A DNA stretch of 64,000 nucleotides, from assembly GCF_000155635.1 (NCBI RefSeq), contig NZ_DS990556.1, positions 1,282,483-1,346,482 on the forward strand, read 5' to 3'. The notes under the pieces were generated by a model that had not been told where the DNA came from, searched no databases, and saw only the letters and a program-made list of their open reading frames with translations. A program made the translations under genes and the position numbers. This document shows positions 52,782 to 61,608 of the stretch, piece after piece. The DNA is from Cyanobium sp. PCC 7001 (GTDB lineage Bacteria > Cyanobacteriota > Cyanobacteriia > PCC-6307 > Cyanobiaceae). Within the stretch, counting starts at the first letter, position 1; every line of letters starts with the position of its first letter.

Positions 52782-54908
52782 GTGCAAGGACAAACTCAGT
52801 CGATCTCCTTCGATGGTCGGGAGATCCGGCTGACCACCGGTCGGTTCGCTCCCCAGGCGGGGGGCTCGGTGATGGTCGAGTGCGGTGACACCGCGGTGCT
52901 GGTCACCGCCACCCGCTCCGGCGGCCGCGAAGGCATCGACTTCCTCCCCCTCATCTGCGACTACGAAGAGCGGCTCTACGCCGCCGGCCGCATCCCCGGC
53001 AGCTTCATGCGCCGCGAGAGCCGCCCGCCCGAGCGCGCCACCCTGATCGCCCGTCTGATCGACCGGCCGATGCGGCCCCTGTTCCCGGGCTGGATGCGCG
53101 ACGACCTCCAGATCGTGGCCACCTGCCTCTCGCTCGATGAGCGGGTGCCGCCCGATGTGCTCGCCGTGACCGGCGCCTCCATGGCCACCCTGCTGGCGAA
53201 GATCCCCTTCCACGGCCCCATGGCGGCCGTGCGGGTGGGTCTGCTGGGCGACGACTTCGTGCTCAACCCCAGCTACCGCGAGATCGAGCGCTCCGACCTC
53301 GACCTCGTCGTGGCCGGCACCCCCCAGGGCGTGATCATGGTGGAAGCGGGCGCCAACCAGCTGCCCGAGCAGGACGTGATCGAGGGCATCGACTTCGGCT
53401 ACGAAGCCGTGAGCGAACTGATCAAGGCCCAGCAGGCCCTGCTCAAGGATCTGGGCATCGAGCAGGTGTTCCCCGAAGCCCGCAGCGACGATCCCACCCT
53501 GCCCGCCTTCCTGGAGAAGGAATGCAGCGACGCCATCGGTGAGGTGCTCAAGCAGTTCAGCCTCACCAAGGCCGAGCGCGACGCCAAGCTCGATGCCATC
53601 AAGGCCGAGGTGGGCGAGAAGATCGCCGCCCTGGCCGAGGACGACCCGATCCGCACCGCCGCCAGCGGCAAGGCCTTCGGCAACAGCTACAAGGGCCTCA
53701 CCAAGAAGCTGATGCGGGCCCAGATCGTGGGCGAGGGTAAGCGGGTGGATGGCCGCAACCTCGATGAGGTGCGCCCGATCCAGGCCGCCGCCGGCGTGCT
53801 GCCCAAGCGGGTGCACGGTTCGGCCCTGTTCCAGCGCGGCCTCACCCAGGTGCTCTCCTGCGCCACCCTCGGCACCCCGAGCGATGCCCAGGAGATGGAC
53901 GACCTCAACCCGTCCACCGAGAAGACCTACCTGCACCACTACAACTTCCCCCCCTACTCCACCGGCGAGACCAAGCCGATGCGCTCCCCCGGCCGCCGCG
54001 AGATCGGCCATGGCGCCCTGGCCGAGCGGGCCCTGGTGCCGGTGCTGCCCGCCAAGGAATCCTTCCCCTACGTGCTGCGCGTGGTGTCGGAGTGCCTCAG
54101 CTCCAACGGATCCACCTCGATGGGCTCGGTGTGCGGCAGCACCCTGGCCCTGATGGATGCCGGCGTGCCCCTGAAGGCGCCCGTGAGTGGCGCCGCCATG
54201 GGTCTGATCAAGGAGGGCGAGGAGGTGCGCATCCTCACCGACATCCAGGGCATCGAGGATTTCCTCGGCGACATGGACTTCAAGGTGGCCGGCACCGAGA
54301 AGGGCATCACCGCCCTGCAGATGGACATGAAGATCACCGGCCTGGCGGTGGGCACCGTGGCCGAGGCGGTGAACCAGGCCCGTCCGGCCCGGCTGCACAT
54401 TCTCGAGAAGATGCTGGAGGCGATCGACAAGCCGCGTGACACCCTCAGCCCCCACGCGCCCCGTCTGCTCAGCTTCCGCATCGATCCCGAGCTGATCGGC
54501 ACAGTGATCGGCCCCGGTGGCCGCACGATCAAGGGCATCACCGAGCGCACGAACACCAAGATCGACATCGAGGACGGCGGCATCGTGACGATCGCCAGCC
54601 ACGACGGTGCCGCGGCCGAGGAGGCCCAGCGCATCATCGAGGGCCTCACCCGCCGCGTGTCTGAGGGTGAGGTGTTCACCGGCGGCGTCACCCGCGTGAT
54701 CCCGATCGGCGCCTTCGTGGAGATCCTGCCCGGCAAGGAGGGGATGATCCACATCTCCCAGCTCTCGGAAGCCCGGGTGGAGAAGGTGGAGGACGTGGTG
54801 AACGTGGGTGATCAGGTGACGGTGCGCGTGCGGGAGATCGACAACCGCGGCCGCATCAACCTCACCCTGCGCGGCGTTCCCCAGGCGGATTCACCGGTGC
54901 CTGTGTGA
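52782..54908 (+). CDS. pnp: Polyribonucleotide nucleotidyltransferase (PNPase)
   Basis: 3'-5' phosphorolytic exoribonuclease and RNA-tailing enzyme; a trimer with two RNase PH domains, a KH domain and an S1 domain. The N-terminal RNase PH domain has [22 protein letters not shown]; the second has the catalytic region [14 protein letters not shown] and PMSGxxxG-type [13 protein letters not shown]. The KH domain holds [11 protein letters not shown] and S1 holds [25 protein letters not shown]. 708 residues from a GTG at 52782. Confidence 0.97.
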   Translation: MQGQTQSISFDGREIRLTTGRFAPQAGGSVMVECGDTAVLVTATRSGGREGIDFLPLICDYEERLYAAGRIPGSFMRRESRPPERATLIARLIDRPMRPLFPGWMRDDLQIVATCLSLDERVPPDVLAVTGASMATLLAKIPFHGPMAAVRVGLLGDDFVLNPSYREIERSDLDLVVAGTPQGVIMVEAGANQLPEQDVIEGIDFGYEAVSELIKAQQALLKDLGIEQVFPEARSDDPTLPAFLEKECSDAIGEVLKQFSLTKAERDAKLDAIKAEVGEKIAALAEDDPIRTAASGKAFGNSYKGLTKKLMRAQIVGEGKRVDGRNLDEVRPIQAAAGVLPKRVHGSALFQRGLTQVLSCATLGTPSDAQEMDDLNPSTEKTYLHHYNFPPYSTGETKPMRSPGRREIGHGALAERALVPVLPAKESFPYVLRVVSECLSSNGSTSMGSVCGSTLALMDAGVPLKAPVSGAAMGLIKEGEEVRILTDIQGIEDFLGDMDFKVAGTEKGITALQMDMKITGLAVGTVAEAVNQARPARLHILEKMLEAIDKPRDTLSPHAPRLLSFRIDPELIGTVIGPGGRTIKGITERTNTKIDIEDGGIVTIASHDGAAAEEAQRIIEGLTRRVSEGEVFTGGVTRVIPIGAFVEILPGKEGMIHISQLSEARVEKVEDVVNVGDQVTVRVREIDNRGRINLTLRGVPQADSPVPV

Positions 54909-54923
54909 GCCCCAAGCGGCTCA

Positions 54924-56363
54924 TCAGAAGAACAACAGGCAGGAAGTGCCGGGGGTGGACACGGCCGGCGACGGCTTGAATCCCACACCACCCGGCACCA
55001 CGGCCGAGATCAGGATCATCAGCACCCCGGTGAGGGCGATCAGCCGGTAACGAACCGGCGGCAGCGCGAACCGTGCCAGCACAGGCGCCAGCCTGGCTGG
55101 CACGGGCCAACCGTCCAACGCCCCATCGGGCAGCAGCGAGGGCAGCATCACCAGCAGCAACGCCAGGGAGAGCGGCCGCAGCCAGATGTCATCCACCAGC
55201 TGGTAGGCGAACAGCGTGGCCAGCAAGGGCGCCGCCATGGCGTTGTGGCGAAAGCCGCTCCAGCGCCTGGGCACGAAACCCGTGGCCAGCAGCAGGGCGA
55301 AACCCGAGCCCAGGATCCCGATCCAATAGACCAGGGCCAGCGGCAGGTTGTGGGGCCCGCACAGGCCCGAGCCGGCCGGCACCGCCTGGATGCCCACGCC
55401 CCACAGCGGCGAGGCCAGGAAGGCCTGGGCGTAGACCTGCCAGTTCAGCAACCGCCGCATCGAATCCTGGGTTCCCTGCACCAGTTCGTTGCTGTTGCGC
55501 TGCACGGCGTCGGTGAAGAAGCTGGCTCCCCCCACCAGCACGGTGCCAAGCGCTGCCAGCAGCGCCGCGGCCAGCAGCAGCAGCAGCGCGGTGCCGAACA
55601 GCCGCCGCCGCTCACCGCCGCCGCGCCAGGCCTGCCAGCCCACCATGGCGGTGCCGAGGGCCGTGGCGAGGAACGCGCCATCCCCCTGGCTCAGGCCGAT
55701 CTGCAGCAGGCAGAGCAGCGGCACAGCTGCGCAGATCGGCCACCAGAAGCCGCGCCAGCGGCGGATCGTGCCGCTCTGCAGTTGCTGCAGCAGGGGCAGG
55801 AAGGTCCACAGCAGCAGCACCGTCAGCTGGTTGGCCCAGCGGGGGTTGAGCGAGAGGTAGGGCACGCTGAACACACCGCTGGGCAGCGGCACCCGCACCC
55901 AGGCGTAGGGCTGCAGGCCGTTGAGCTTCACCGCCAGGGCGATGCCCACGTCGATGCCCACCACCGCCACGGCAAAGAGGGCCAGCAGCCGGGCCGTATC
56001 GGCCCGGTGCTGGCGCCAGGCCGGCTGCAGCAACGGCAGCAGACCAAACTGAAGCAGGGCCAGCCCCAGGAAGCCGAGCGAGATCCAGGGCACCGGCCCC
56101 ACCGCCCCGCCGAGCAGGGCCACGGCCGCCAGGCCCAGAAGACCCAGGCCATACCAGCCGCCGATCGCCGGCACATCGAAGAAGCTCCGCGGCTGCGGGC
56201 GGAAGCACCACAACAACAGGCCCACAGCCGGCAGAAGTTCGGCCAGCCGCTGGGTCTGGAATTTCAGCAGCGGGTAGCCATCCACCAGGCTGATCAGGAT
56301 GCCCAGCAGCAGAGCCGTCAGGTACCAACGCAGGGGATTGCGCCGGTCTGCAGCAGGAATCAC
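54924..56363 (-). CDS. O-antigen-ligase-like (WaaL family) membrane protein
   Basis: About 479 residues from the GTG at 56363 (VIPAADRRNPLRWYLTALLLGILISL); the longer frame to 56504 is less likely. Around ten to twelve membrane helices. A large loop holds the ligase-type region NSNELVQGTQDSMRRLLNWQVYAQAFLASPLWGVGIQAV followed by HNLPLALVYWIGILG, matching the W-x-G-x-G ... H-N pattern of O-antigen ligases/polymerases. Probably acts on surface polysaccharide at the periplasmic side. Convergent with pnp. Confidence 0.75.
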   Translation of the reverse strand: MIPAADRRNPLRWYLTALLLGILISLVDGYPLLKFQTQRLAELLPAVGLLLWCFRPQPRSFFDVPAIGGWYGLGLLGLAAVALLGGAVGPVPWISLGFLGLALLQFGLLPLLQPAWRQHRADTARLLALFAVAVVGIDVGIALAVKLNGLQPYAWVRVPLPSGVFSVPYLSLNPRWANQLTVLLLWTFLPLLQQLQSGTIRRWRGFWWPICAAVPLLCLLQIGLSQGDGAFLATALGTAMVGWQAWRGGGERRRLFGTALLLLLAAALLAALGTVLVGGASFFTDAVQRNSNELVQGTQDSMRRLLNWQVYAQAFLASPLWGVGIQAVPAGSGLCGPHNLPLALVYWIGILGSGFALLLATGFVPRRWSGFRHNAMAAPLLATLFAYQLVDDIWLRPLSLALLLVMLPSLLPDGALDGWPVPARLAPVLARFALPPVRYRLIALTGVLMILISAVVPGGVGFKPSPAVSTPGTSCLLFF

Positions 56364-56449
56364 CCGGACGTCCCATCTGGGCGGACGGTAGCGGTGGTCA
56401 CGGGAAAGGCCAGAGCCGCCGCTCTTGCCCTCACTGCAAGCCTGGCCCC

Positions 56450-57388
56450 CTACACCGCAAAGCCGGGATCGATCCGGGCCATGGCGGCAGCCGCCCGTTC
56501 GCACAGTTCGCCGTGGGCGGGGCCGTGGCTGGCGATCAGGCAGCCCGCCTGGCGCACATCACCGGTGTTGTAGGTGAGCGGCGCACCATCGGCATGGGAA
56601 AAGGCACCGCCGGCGGCCCGCAGCACCGCCTCCGGGGCGGCCATGTCCCAGTCCTTGGGGGCGCTGCGGCCCGACAGCGACACATAGAGGTCGGTTTCGC
56701 CCCGCAGGATCGTGGCCACCTTGCCGCCCACGCTGCCGATCGCCTTGGTGTCGCCCAGCTGCAGGGCCTCCAGCAGCTGCTCCAGCCGCTGGTCGCGGTG
56801 GTTGCGGCTGGCCACCAGCACCAGCTCACCCAGATGGCGACGGCTCGAGAAGCGCACAGGGCTGCGCTCGCCGGCGCGGTTCTCGCACCAGGCTTCTCCT
56901 CCACCCATGCCTCCACCGTCACCCACCACTCCCATCCAGAGCTCCTCCATCTCCGGCAGCAGCACCACCCCCAGCACCGGCGTGCCGGCGCGCACCAGGG
57001 CCAGATGCACGGCGTACTCGCCGGTGCCCTGCAGGAAGTCCTTGGTGCCATCGAGGGGATCCAGGATCCACAGCCATTCGGCCGCCAACGGCTGCCCCTC
57101 CACCAGCTGCTCCTTGGCCGTCTCCTCGCTCAGCAGGGTCCAGTCGGCGGCGGGAAAGGCCTCCCCCAGGCCATCGAGCAGCCATCGGTTCACCGCCAGA
57201 TCGGCCGCACTCACCGGCCCCTCGCCGCCGGCGTCCACGCTCAGGGCCGCCGGAAAGCCGTAGGGGGGCTGCTGGCCGCGGGCATAGGCCCGCAGGATGT
57301 CGGCGGCCCCCCAGCTCAGGCGGCGCAGCTCGGCCAGAAGCGTGTCGAGCGCGATCCCCGAGGGCAGGGTGAGGCTGGCCGGCATCAT
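56450..57388 (-). CDS. cysQ: 3'(2'),5'-bisphosphate nucleotidase, CysQ-like
   Basis: Inositol-monophosphatase-superfamily enzyme that hydrolyses PAP from sulfate assimilation and sulfotransferase reactions. Metal-binding motifs are LLSEETAKE (Glu), WILDPLDGTKDFLQGTGEYAV (the D-P-L-D-G-T signature) and PKDWDMAAPEAVLRAAGG (second Asp). 312 residues from MMPASLTLPSG. The frame stays open upstream over the divergent rsmI, but that part is antisense. PAP removal would also serve the sulfotransferase at 24280. Confidence 0.9.
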   Translation of the reverse strand: MMPASLTLPSGIALDTLLAELRRLSWGAADILRAYARGQQPPYGFPAALSVDAGGEGPVSAADLAVNRWLLDGLGEAFPAADWTLLSEETAKEQLVEGQPLAAEWLWILDPLDGTKDFLQGTGEYAVHLALVRAGTPVLGVVLLPEMEELWMGVVGDGGGMGGGEAWCENRAGERSPVRFSSRRHLGELVLVASRNHRDQRLEQLLEALQLGDTKAIGSVGGKVATILRGETDLYVSLSGRSAPKDWDMAAPEAVLRAAGGAFSHADGAPLTYNTGDVRQAGCLIASHGPAHGELCERAAAAMARIDPGFAV

Positions 57389-57409
57389 GCTGAAGCTGCA
57401 GGCAGCATT

Positions 57410-58285
57410 GTGCAGCAGTCCGTGAATCCACAGCCCGAGCCGGCACCGGGGGTGCTCTACCTGGTGGGCACCCCGATCGGCCACCTGGGCGACCTCTCCC
57501 CCCGAGCCCGCCAGGTGCTGGCCGGCGTGAGCCGCGTGGCCTGCGAGGACACCCGCCGCAGCGGCCTGCTGCTGCACCAGCTCGGCCTGCGCAGCCGCGA
57601 GCAGGGGCCACGGCTGCTGTCGTTCCACCAGCACAACCAGACCTCCCGCATCCCCGAGCTGCTGCAGGCGTTGCGGGACGGGGAGGCGGTGGCGGTGATC
57701 AGCGACGCCGGCCTGCCCGGCATCTCCGACCCCGGCGAAGCTCTGGTGGCCGCCGCCCGGGCAGCGGATCTGCCGGTGATCTGCGTGCCCGGGCCCTGCG
57801 CCGTGACCACGGCCCTGGTGAGCAGCGGCCTGCCCTGCGGCCGCTTCTGCTTCGAAGGGTTCCTGCCGCCCAAGCCCCAGCAACGCCGCCGCCGGCTGCA
57901 GGAGCTCGCCGGCGAGGAGCGCACCCTGGTGCTGTTCGAGGCGCCGCATCGGCTGCTGGAGCTGCTGGAAGACCTGCTCGCGGTGCTGGGCGACCGGCCC
58001 CTGCGGGTGGCGCGGGAACTCACCAAGCGCCACGAGGAGCAGGTGGGACCCAGCGTGAAGGCGGCCCTGGAGCACTTCCGCCGCACCGCGCCCCAGGGCG
58101 AATGCACCCTGGTGCTGGGGGGCGCCCCACCGGCCGAAGCGGCCGCATGGGATGAGGAGTCGCTGCGGCAGCAGCTGGCGGCCCTGATGGAGCAAGGCCT
58201 CAGTGGCCGTGATGCGGCCCGCACCCTGGCGGAACGCAGCGGCCACAGCCGGCGGGAGCTCTACGCCCTGCTGCACCAGACCTGA
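57410..58285 (+). CDS. rsmI: 16S rRNA (cytidine-1402-2'-O)-methyltransferase RsmI
   Basis: Tetrapyrrole-methylase-fold enzyme. LYLVGTPIGHLGDLSPRARQVL at the start, CEDTRRSGLLL, ISDAGLPGISDPGEALV and CVPGPCAVTTALVSSGLP are family signatures, and FYEAPHR-type LFEAPHRLLELLED follows. About 291 residues from GTG 57410; GTG 57422 is an alternative, and both agree with family length. It is divergent from cysQ with only 21 bp between starts, so the promoters must overlap the genes. Confidence 0.93.
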   Translation: MQQSVNPQPEPAPGVLYLVGTPIGHLGDLSPRARQVLAGVSRVACEDTRRSGLLLHQLGLRSREQGPRLLSFHQHNQTSRIPELLQALRDGEAVAVISDAGLPGISDPGEALVAAARAADLPVICVPGPCAVTTALVSSGLPCGRFCFEGFLPPKPQQRRRRLQELAGEERTLVLFEAPHRLLELLEDLLAVLGDRPLRVARELTKRHEEQVGPSVKAALEHFRRTAPQGECTLVLGGAPPAEAAAWDEESLRQQLAALMEQGLSGRDAARTLAERSGHSRRELYALLHQT

Positions 58286-58299
58286 ACGGCAGAGCAGGA

Positions 58300-58572
58300 A
58301 TGACCAGGCAGACTGGGCGCCTGCCGGCCTTCACCTCGATGCTGCTGCGTCTGCGCCTGGTGCTCAGCAGCCTGGCGGGGGCCACCCTGCTGCTGCTGCT
58401 GCTCTGCCTGGGGGCCCAGAACCTGGACCAGCGGCCGCGGCTGTGGCTGGGTCGCGGCAGCACGGCGCCGCTGCCGGCGGGTTTCCTGGTGGGAGTGGCC
58501 CTGGTGGCCGGGGTGATCAGCGGCGGCTGCGCGGCGGCCCTGCTGCTGCCGGCCCGCAGGCTGGAGCCCTGA
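58300..58572 (+). CDS. Small two-TM protein, LapA-like
   Basis: 90 residues. A basic N-terminus is followed by LRLVLSSLAGATLLLLLLCLGAQNLD, then LPAGFLVGVALVAGVISGGCAAALLL. The layout of two helices with a short N-x-Q-type periplasmic loop recalls LapA/DUF1049 small membrane proteins. 14 bp after rsmI, likely co-transcribed. Confidence 0.65.
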   Translation: MTRQTGRLPAFTSMLLRLRLVLSSLAGATLLLLLLCLGAQNLDQRPRLWLGRGSTAPLPAGFLVGVALVAGVISGGCAAALLLPARRLEP

Positions 58573-59463
58573 CTAGGAGCCCGGCAGCGCGAACAGGCTC
58601 CCCTCGATCACCACCCGGCTGATGCCCTGGGCCAGCAGGAAAGGAGCGGTGCGCTGCAGCAGGGAGGTGTCGGGCAGCTTGATCACCCGCTGGTTGCGGC
58701 CGCAGTGGCGCTTGGCCTGGCGCGGATTCACGAACACCATGAAGGCCTGGCGTTCCGCCTCCTCATCGGGCAGGGGGCCCAGCTCGGTGAACTCCCGCAG
58801 GGGGCGGGCCTCCAGCTCCACCTGCTTGTCCACCAGCAGGTAGGCGCTCTCCGGCAGGGTCGCCTCGGCCAGGGGCCGGCAGGTCACCGGCTCCGCCTGC
58901 TGCTCCAGGGCCAGCACCGGCACCGCCATGAAGCTGCCGGCCTCGTCGTCCTCACTGTCGTCAGCGTCGTCGCCGTCGGTGTCGTCTCCGTCGGGGTCGT
59001 CACTCTCCTCGTCGTCGCCGAAGTCATCGGCATCGTCGATGGCCAGCTCGCGGCGGTGGTGGGGCGCTTCGGCCTCCTCTTGAAGGCTGGCGGAATCGTC
59101 CTCGAAGGAGGCCTCGGCGGCGGCGGACTGCGAGCGGGTGGAGGCTTCGGGGCCTTTGGCTGCTGCACTTGCACCAGCTGCTGAACCAGCACCAGCGGAG
59201 CCGGGTTCGTCAGCGCCGACGTCGGACGCGGCCGCCGCCTCAGCGTCCGAGCTGCCCAGCGGAGAGCTGGACCGCGCTGGTCTGGCGCCGCGCCGCTGCT
59301 TCAGGCCCTCGTACTCCTGGGGGTCGAGGGCCGCCTTCACCACCCGGGTGATCGTGTTGGCACTGCAGCCGAACACCTTCGCCAGCTCCGTGCTGGAGTC
59401 TCCAGCCCGGTAGCGCGCCACCACCTCACCCTTCTGGCCGTCGGAAAGCCGGCTCGCCACCAT
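58573..59463 (-). CDS. Cyanobacterial helix-turn-helix protein with a long acidic linker
   Basis: About 296 residues from MVASRLSDGQKGEVV (an ATG four codons upstream is also possible). An N-terminal HTH (RYRAGDSSTELAKVFGCSANTITRVVKAAL) is followed by a roughly 140-residue Ala/Ser and then Asp/Glu-rich disordered region (DDEESDDPDGDDTDGDDADDSEDDE spans about 25 acidic positions, broken here only for description). The C-terminal globular domain of about 120 residues includes RQAKRHCGRNQRVIKLPDTS. A conserved cyanobacterial family of unknown role; DNA binding is likely from the HTH. Confidence 0.8.
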   Translation of the reverse strand: MVASRLSDGQKGEVVARYRAGDSSTELAKVFGCSANTITRVVKAALDPQEYEGLKQRRGARPARSSSPLGSSDAEAAAASDVGADEPGSAGAGSAAGASAAAKGPEASTRSQSAAAEASFEDDSASLQEEAEAPHHRRELAIDDADDFGDDEESDDPDGDDTDGDDADDSEDDEAGSFMAVPVLALEQQAEPVTCRPLAEATLPESAYLLVDKQVELEARPLREFTELGPLPDEEAERQAFMVFVNPRQAKRHCGRNQRVIKLPDTSLLQRTAPFLLAQGISRVVIEGSLFALPGS

Positions 59464-59553
59464 CGCCCGTCGCATCCAGAGCAGCAGGCCACTGTAAGGG
59501 CCACCCCTCGAAGGACTGCCACAATGCCCGGAACCGGCCCGCCGGGCCGTCCT

Positions 59554-59627
59554 GCTCCCTTAGCTCAGCTGGATAGAGCAGCTGCCTTCTAAGCAGCCGG
59601 TCGATGGTTCGAATCCATCAGGGGGCG
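59554..59627 (+). tRNA. tRNA-Arg (anticodon TCT)
   Basis: Acceptor GCTCCCT pairs with AGGGGGC, with one G-U pair; discriminator G59627. D-arm GCTCAGCTGGATAGAGC; anticodon stem GCTGC/GCAGC with loop CTTCTAA, anticodon TCT at 59588-59590. T-arm GATGG-TTCGAAT-CCATC. No encoded CCA. Its 3' end is the likely attachment site of the second element. Confidence 0.95.
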
Positions 59628-59771
59628 TCAGCAGAAATCGCAGTCCCTGACAGGGTTTAAGCCAGGCGGGAGAAGGGGTTTCAGGGGTTGCCGAGACGCA
59701 GCCACGGGGCCCCTAATGGCCCCAAAAACCCCAGGAAATGCCAGGATTTCACGCAGTTTGCGTGAAAAGAA

Positions 59772-60959
59772 GTGGCCTCGCCTCCCTGGCTGAGGAACCT
59801 CAGCCGCTCTTTCAAGCAGCACCGCCTGGGGCGCACCGGCTGGTACGTGGAGGTGATGCGCGACCGGCTGCGCGTGGTTTCGGCCGAGCTGCCCCCGAGG
59901 CCTGACGAACCCCCAGGCAGCCCGCCGAAGCGTCGGGCCGTCACGCTGCAAGCGCCACCGGGCCCGGCCACTGCTGCGGCGGGGCTGGCGGAGGCGTGCG
60001 CCCTGTTCGATGCCGTCATGGCTGGCTACTGGCGTTGGCCAAATCCAGATGCGCCACCGCCAGCCGATGACCCCGGGCACCTATCCGCCACGGCCTTGAA
60101 CCGCCTTGTCGAGCAGCTCCGCGCCGAGCTGGTGGGCGAGCGGATGGGCGAGCGGACATGGGCCCGCACCTGGCTTCCCTACCTGCGCCAGCTGGCAGCG
60201 ACGGCGGAGCAGGGTGGGGCTGGTGACGATGCGGCCTTCCTGGCCCGCTACCTGCGCCGCTGGCAGGCGAACAGCAGGGCCCGGCAGATGGCCTACGACC
60301 GCGCCCGCGCCCTTTGGAAGCACGCCGGCTGGCCATGGCCCAAGGAGCTGGCCCAGCTGCGGGGCAATGGCAAGGCTGCGGCTGATCCTGACGGTGTTCG
60401 CGCGTTCACCGACGAGGAGATCAGCGAGCTGCGGTCCCGCATCGAGGCGAGCGCCCGGCTCACCCCATCAGACCTGCTGGCCTGGGACTGCCTGACGGTG
60501 TTTGGGCTGAGGCCCCAAGAGCTGATCGACCTGGAGATCAAGCGCGGCCCACGCGGTGGCCCGGTCGCAGTGGTGACCCGCTCGAAACGATCAAGCAAAG
60601 GAAGCACGCGACCGCGGCAGGTGCCGGCCGTGCCCCCGGCTGGCTGGCCTGCTGACTGTCACCGCCTGCTGGCTCGCTGGAAGGCTCACGGGCTGCCCGA
60701 GTGGAGCCAGCGGCTGGCCAGCCCCGGGGAGCACCTGTCCCAACAGCTGCGACGGTTGCGGATGCCGCAGGGGCTGACTGCCTACGGGCTCCGTCATGCG
60801 TTCGCCCTTCGGTTGGGCGTGGAGCTGGGGCTGCATGTAAGGGAAGCCGCCGAATTGTGCGGCCACAGCCCTGCGGTTCACCTGGCCACCTATGGCCGCC
60901 GATTGGACGGCCCCGCGCTGCGCTCGAAAGTCGCAGAACTGGTAGCCGCCAGGAGCTGA
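59772..60959 (+). CDS. Tyrosine integrase of the tRNA-Arg element
   Basis: 395 residues starting at GTG 59772. N-terminal arm-binding and core-binding parts (about 10-200) are followed by the catalytic domain: Arg247 in LTVFGLRPQELIDL, box II AYGLRHAFALRLG (Tyr replaces the usual His before Leu-Arg-His), His365 in ELCGHSPAVH and nucleophile Tyr374 in LATYGRRLDG. Full length, unlike the short tyrosine recombinase in the comEC element. Encoded with its start 144 bp from the tRNA, as expected for a tRNA-targeting integrase. Confidence 0.9.
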   Translation: MASPPWLRNLSRSFKQHRLGRTGWYVEVMRDRLRVVSAELPPRPDEPPGSPPKRRAVTLQAPPGPATAAAGLAEACALFDAVMAGYWRWPNPDAPPPADDPGHLSATALNRLVEQLRAELVGERMGERTWARTWLPYLRQLAATAEQGGAGDDAAFLARYLRRWQANSRARQMAYDRARALWKHAGWPWPKELAQLRGNGKAAADPDGVRAFTDEEISELRSRIEASARLTPSDLLAWDCLTVFGLRPQELIDLEIKRGPRGGPVAVVTRSKRSSKGSTRPRQVPAVPPAGWPADCHRLLARWKAHGLPEWSQRLASPGEHLSQQLRRLRMPQGLTAYGLRHAFALRLGVELGLHVREAAELCGHSPAVHLATYGRRLDGPALRSKVAELVAARS

Positions 60960-61122
60960 GAAAGCAGACGGGGCAGGCAATTCCAGCGACGGAGTGCACC
61001 GCTTAAAAAACCGAATAAAGGAGAGGATTGATATTCGGTTTCTTGCAGGATTGCAGTCCGAACTTGCGCGGCGTATTGTGAAAACAAGGGGGCACAACTG
61101 GCCTCCTCCGCGCTTTCCAGTC

Positions 61123-61335
61123 ATGAGCTTTTCGTTGACCACCAATGAGGTGGTGGATTCGTTGCGCGTGGGCAAAAACACGATCACGCGATTACGTCAG
61201 GCCGACGTACTTCGCCATGGCGTGCACTACGTCAACGTGGGAGTAGGTGCTCAGCGCCCCACCTTCCGCTGGGATCTTGACGCCGTTCAGGCCACCCTCA
61301 TCAAACGCGGCAAGCAGCGCAGGCGGGCCGCCTGA
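61123..61335 (+). CDS. Small HTH protein, excisionase-like
   Basis: 70 residues: MSFSLTTNEVVDSLRVGKNT ITRLRQADVLRHGVHY reads as a MerR/excisionase-type winged HTH, followed by a basic end (IKRGKQRRRAA). Position just after the integrase, on the same strand, suits a recombination directionality factor or regulator. The frame opens upstream at 60994, but MSFSL is the natural start. The 163 bp between the integrase and this gene hold no supported gene. Confidence 0.65.
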   Translation: MSFSLTTNEVVDSLRVGKNTITRLRQADVLRHGVHYVNVGVGAQRPTFRWDLDAVQATLIKRGKQRRRAA

Positions 61336-61531
61336 GATAGCCGACCACATCGATCAGCTGCATCTGTGCCGCAGCTCAGCCCGCTGGGATCGCTGCCGGG
61401 CCGCCTACTGGCTGGCCCGGCCATGGGCTGCAACTCGCGCCGCCCGTTTCGAGGCCATGGCCGCGGCCTGGGACGCCCAGGGCGATGCGATCGAAGCCGA
61501 GCAGCAGCGCGAAGAGCTGCCCACCGGCTGA
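61247..61531 (+). CDS. Doubtful small ORF in the second element
   Basis: The distal part (after 61337) encodes a protein-like helical sequence (CRSSARWDRCRAAYWLARPWAATRAARFEAMAAAW split over helices) of about 60 residues. The only ATG in frame lies inside the preceding HTH gene. It may start at a rare codon near the HTH stop or be non-coding. No family recognised. Confidence 0.35.
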   Translation: MLSAPPSAGILTPFRPPSSNAASSAGGPPEIADHIDQLHLCRSSARWDRCRAAYWLARPWAATRAARFEAMAAAWDAQGDAIEAEQQREELPTG

Positions 61532-61608
61532 CAGCACCAGGCCAAAAGAGAACCCCGGGAGCGGTGACCCCCGGGGCGCAGTAACTGACAACCTGTACCA
61601 CCATCCTA

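Noticed and set aside
52602..54752. 716-codon minus-strand frame opposite pnp
   Set aside because: Gly/His/Leu-rich antisense shadow; pnp is full length and conserved.
56450..58276. 608-codon minus-strand frame treated as a single long protein
   Set aside because: Only the part from 57388 down is the CysQ-like gene; the upstream part is antisense to rsmI.
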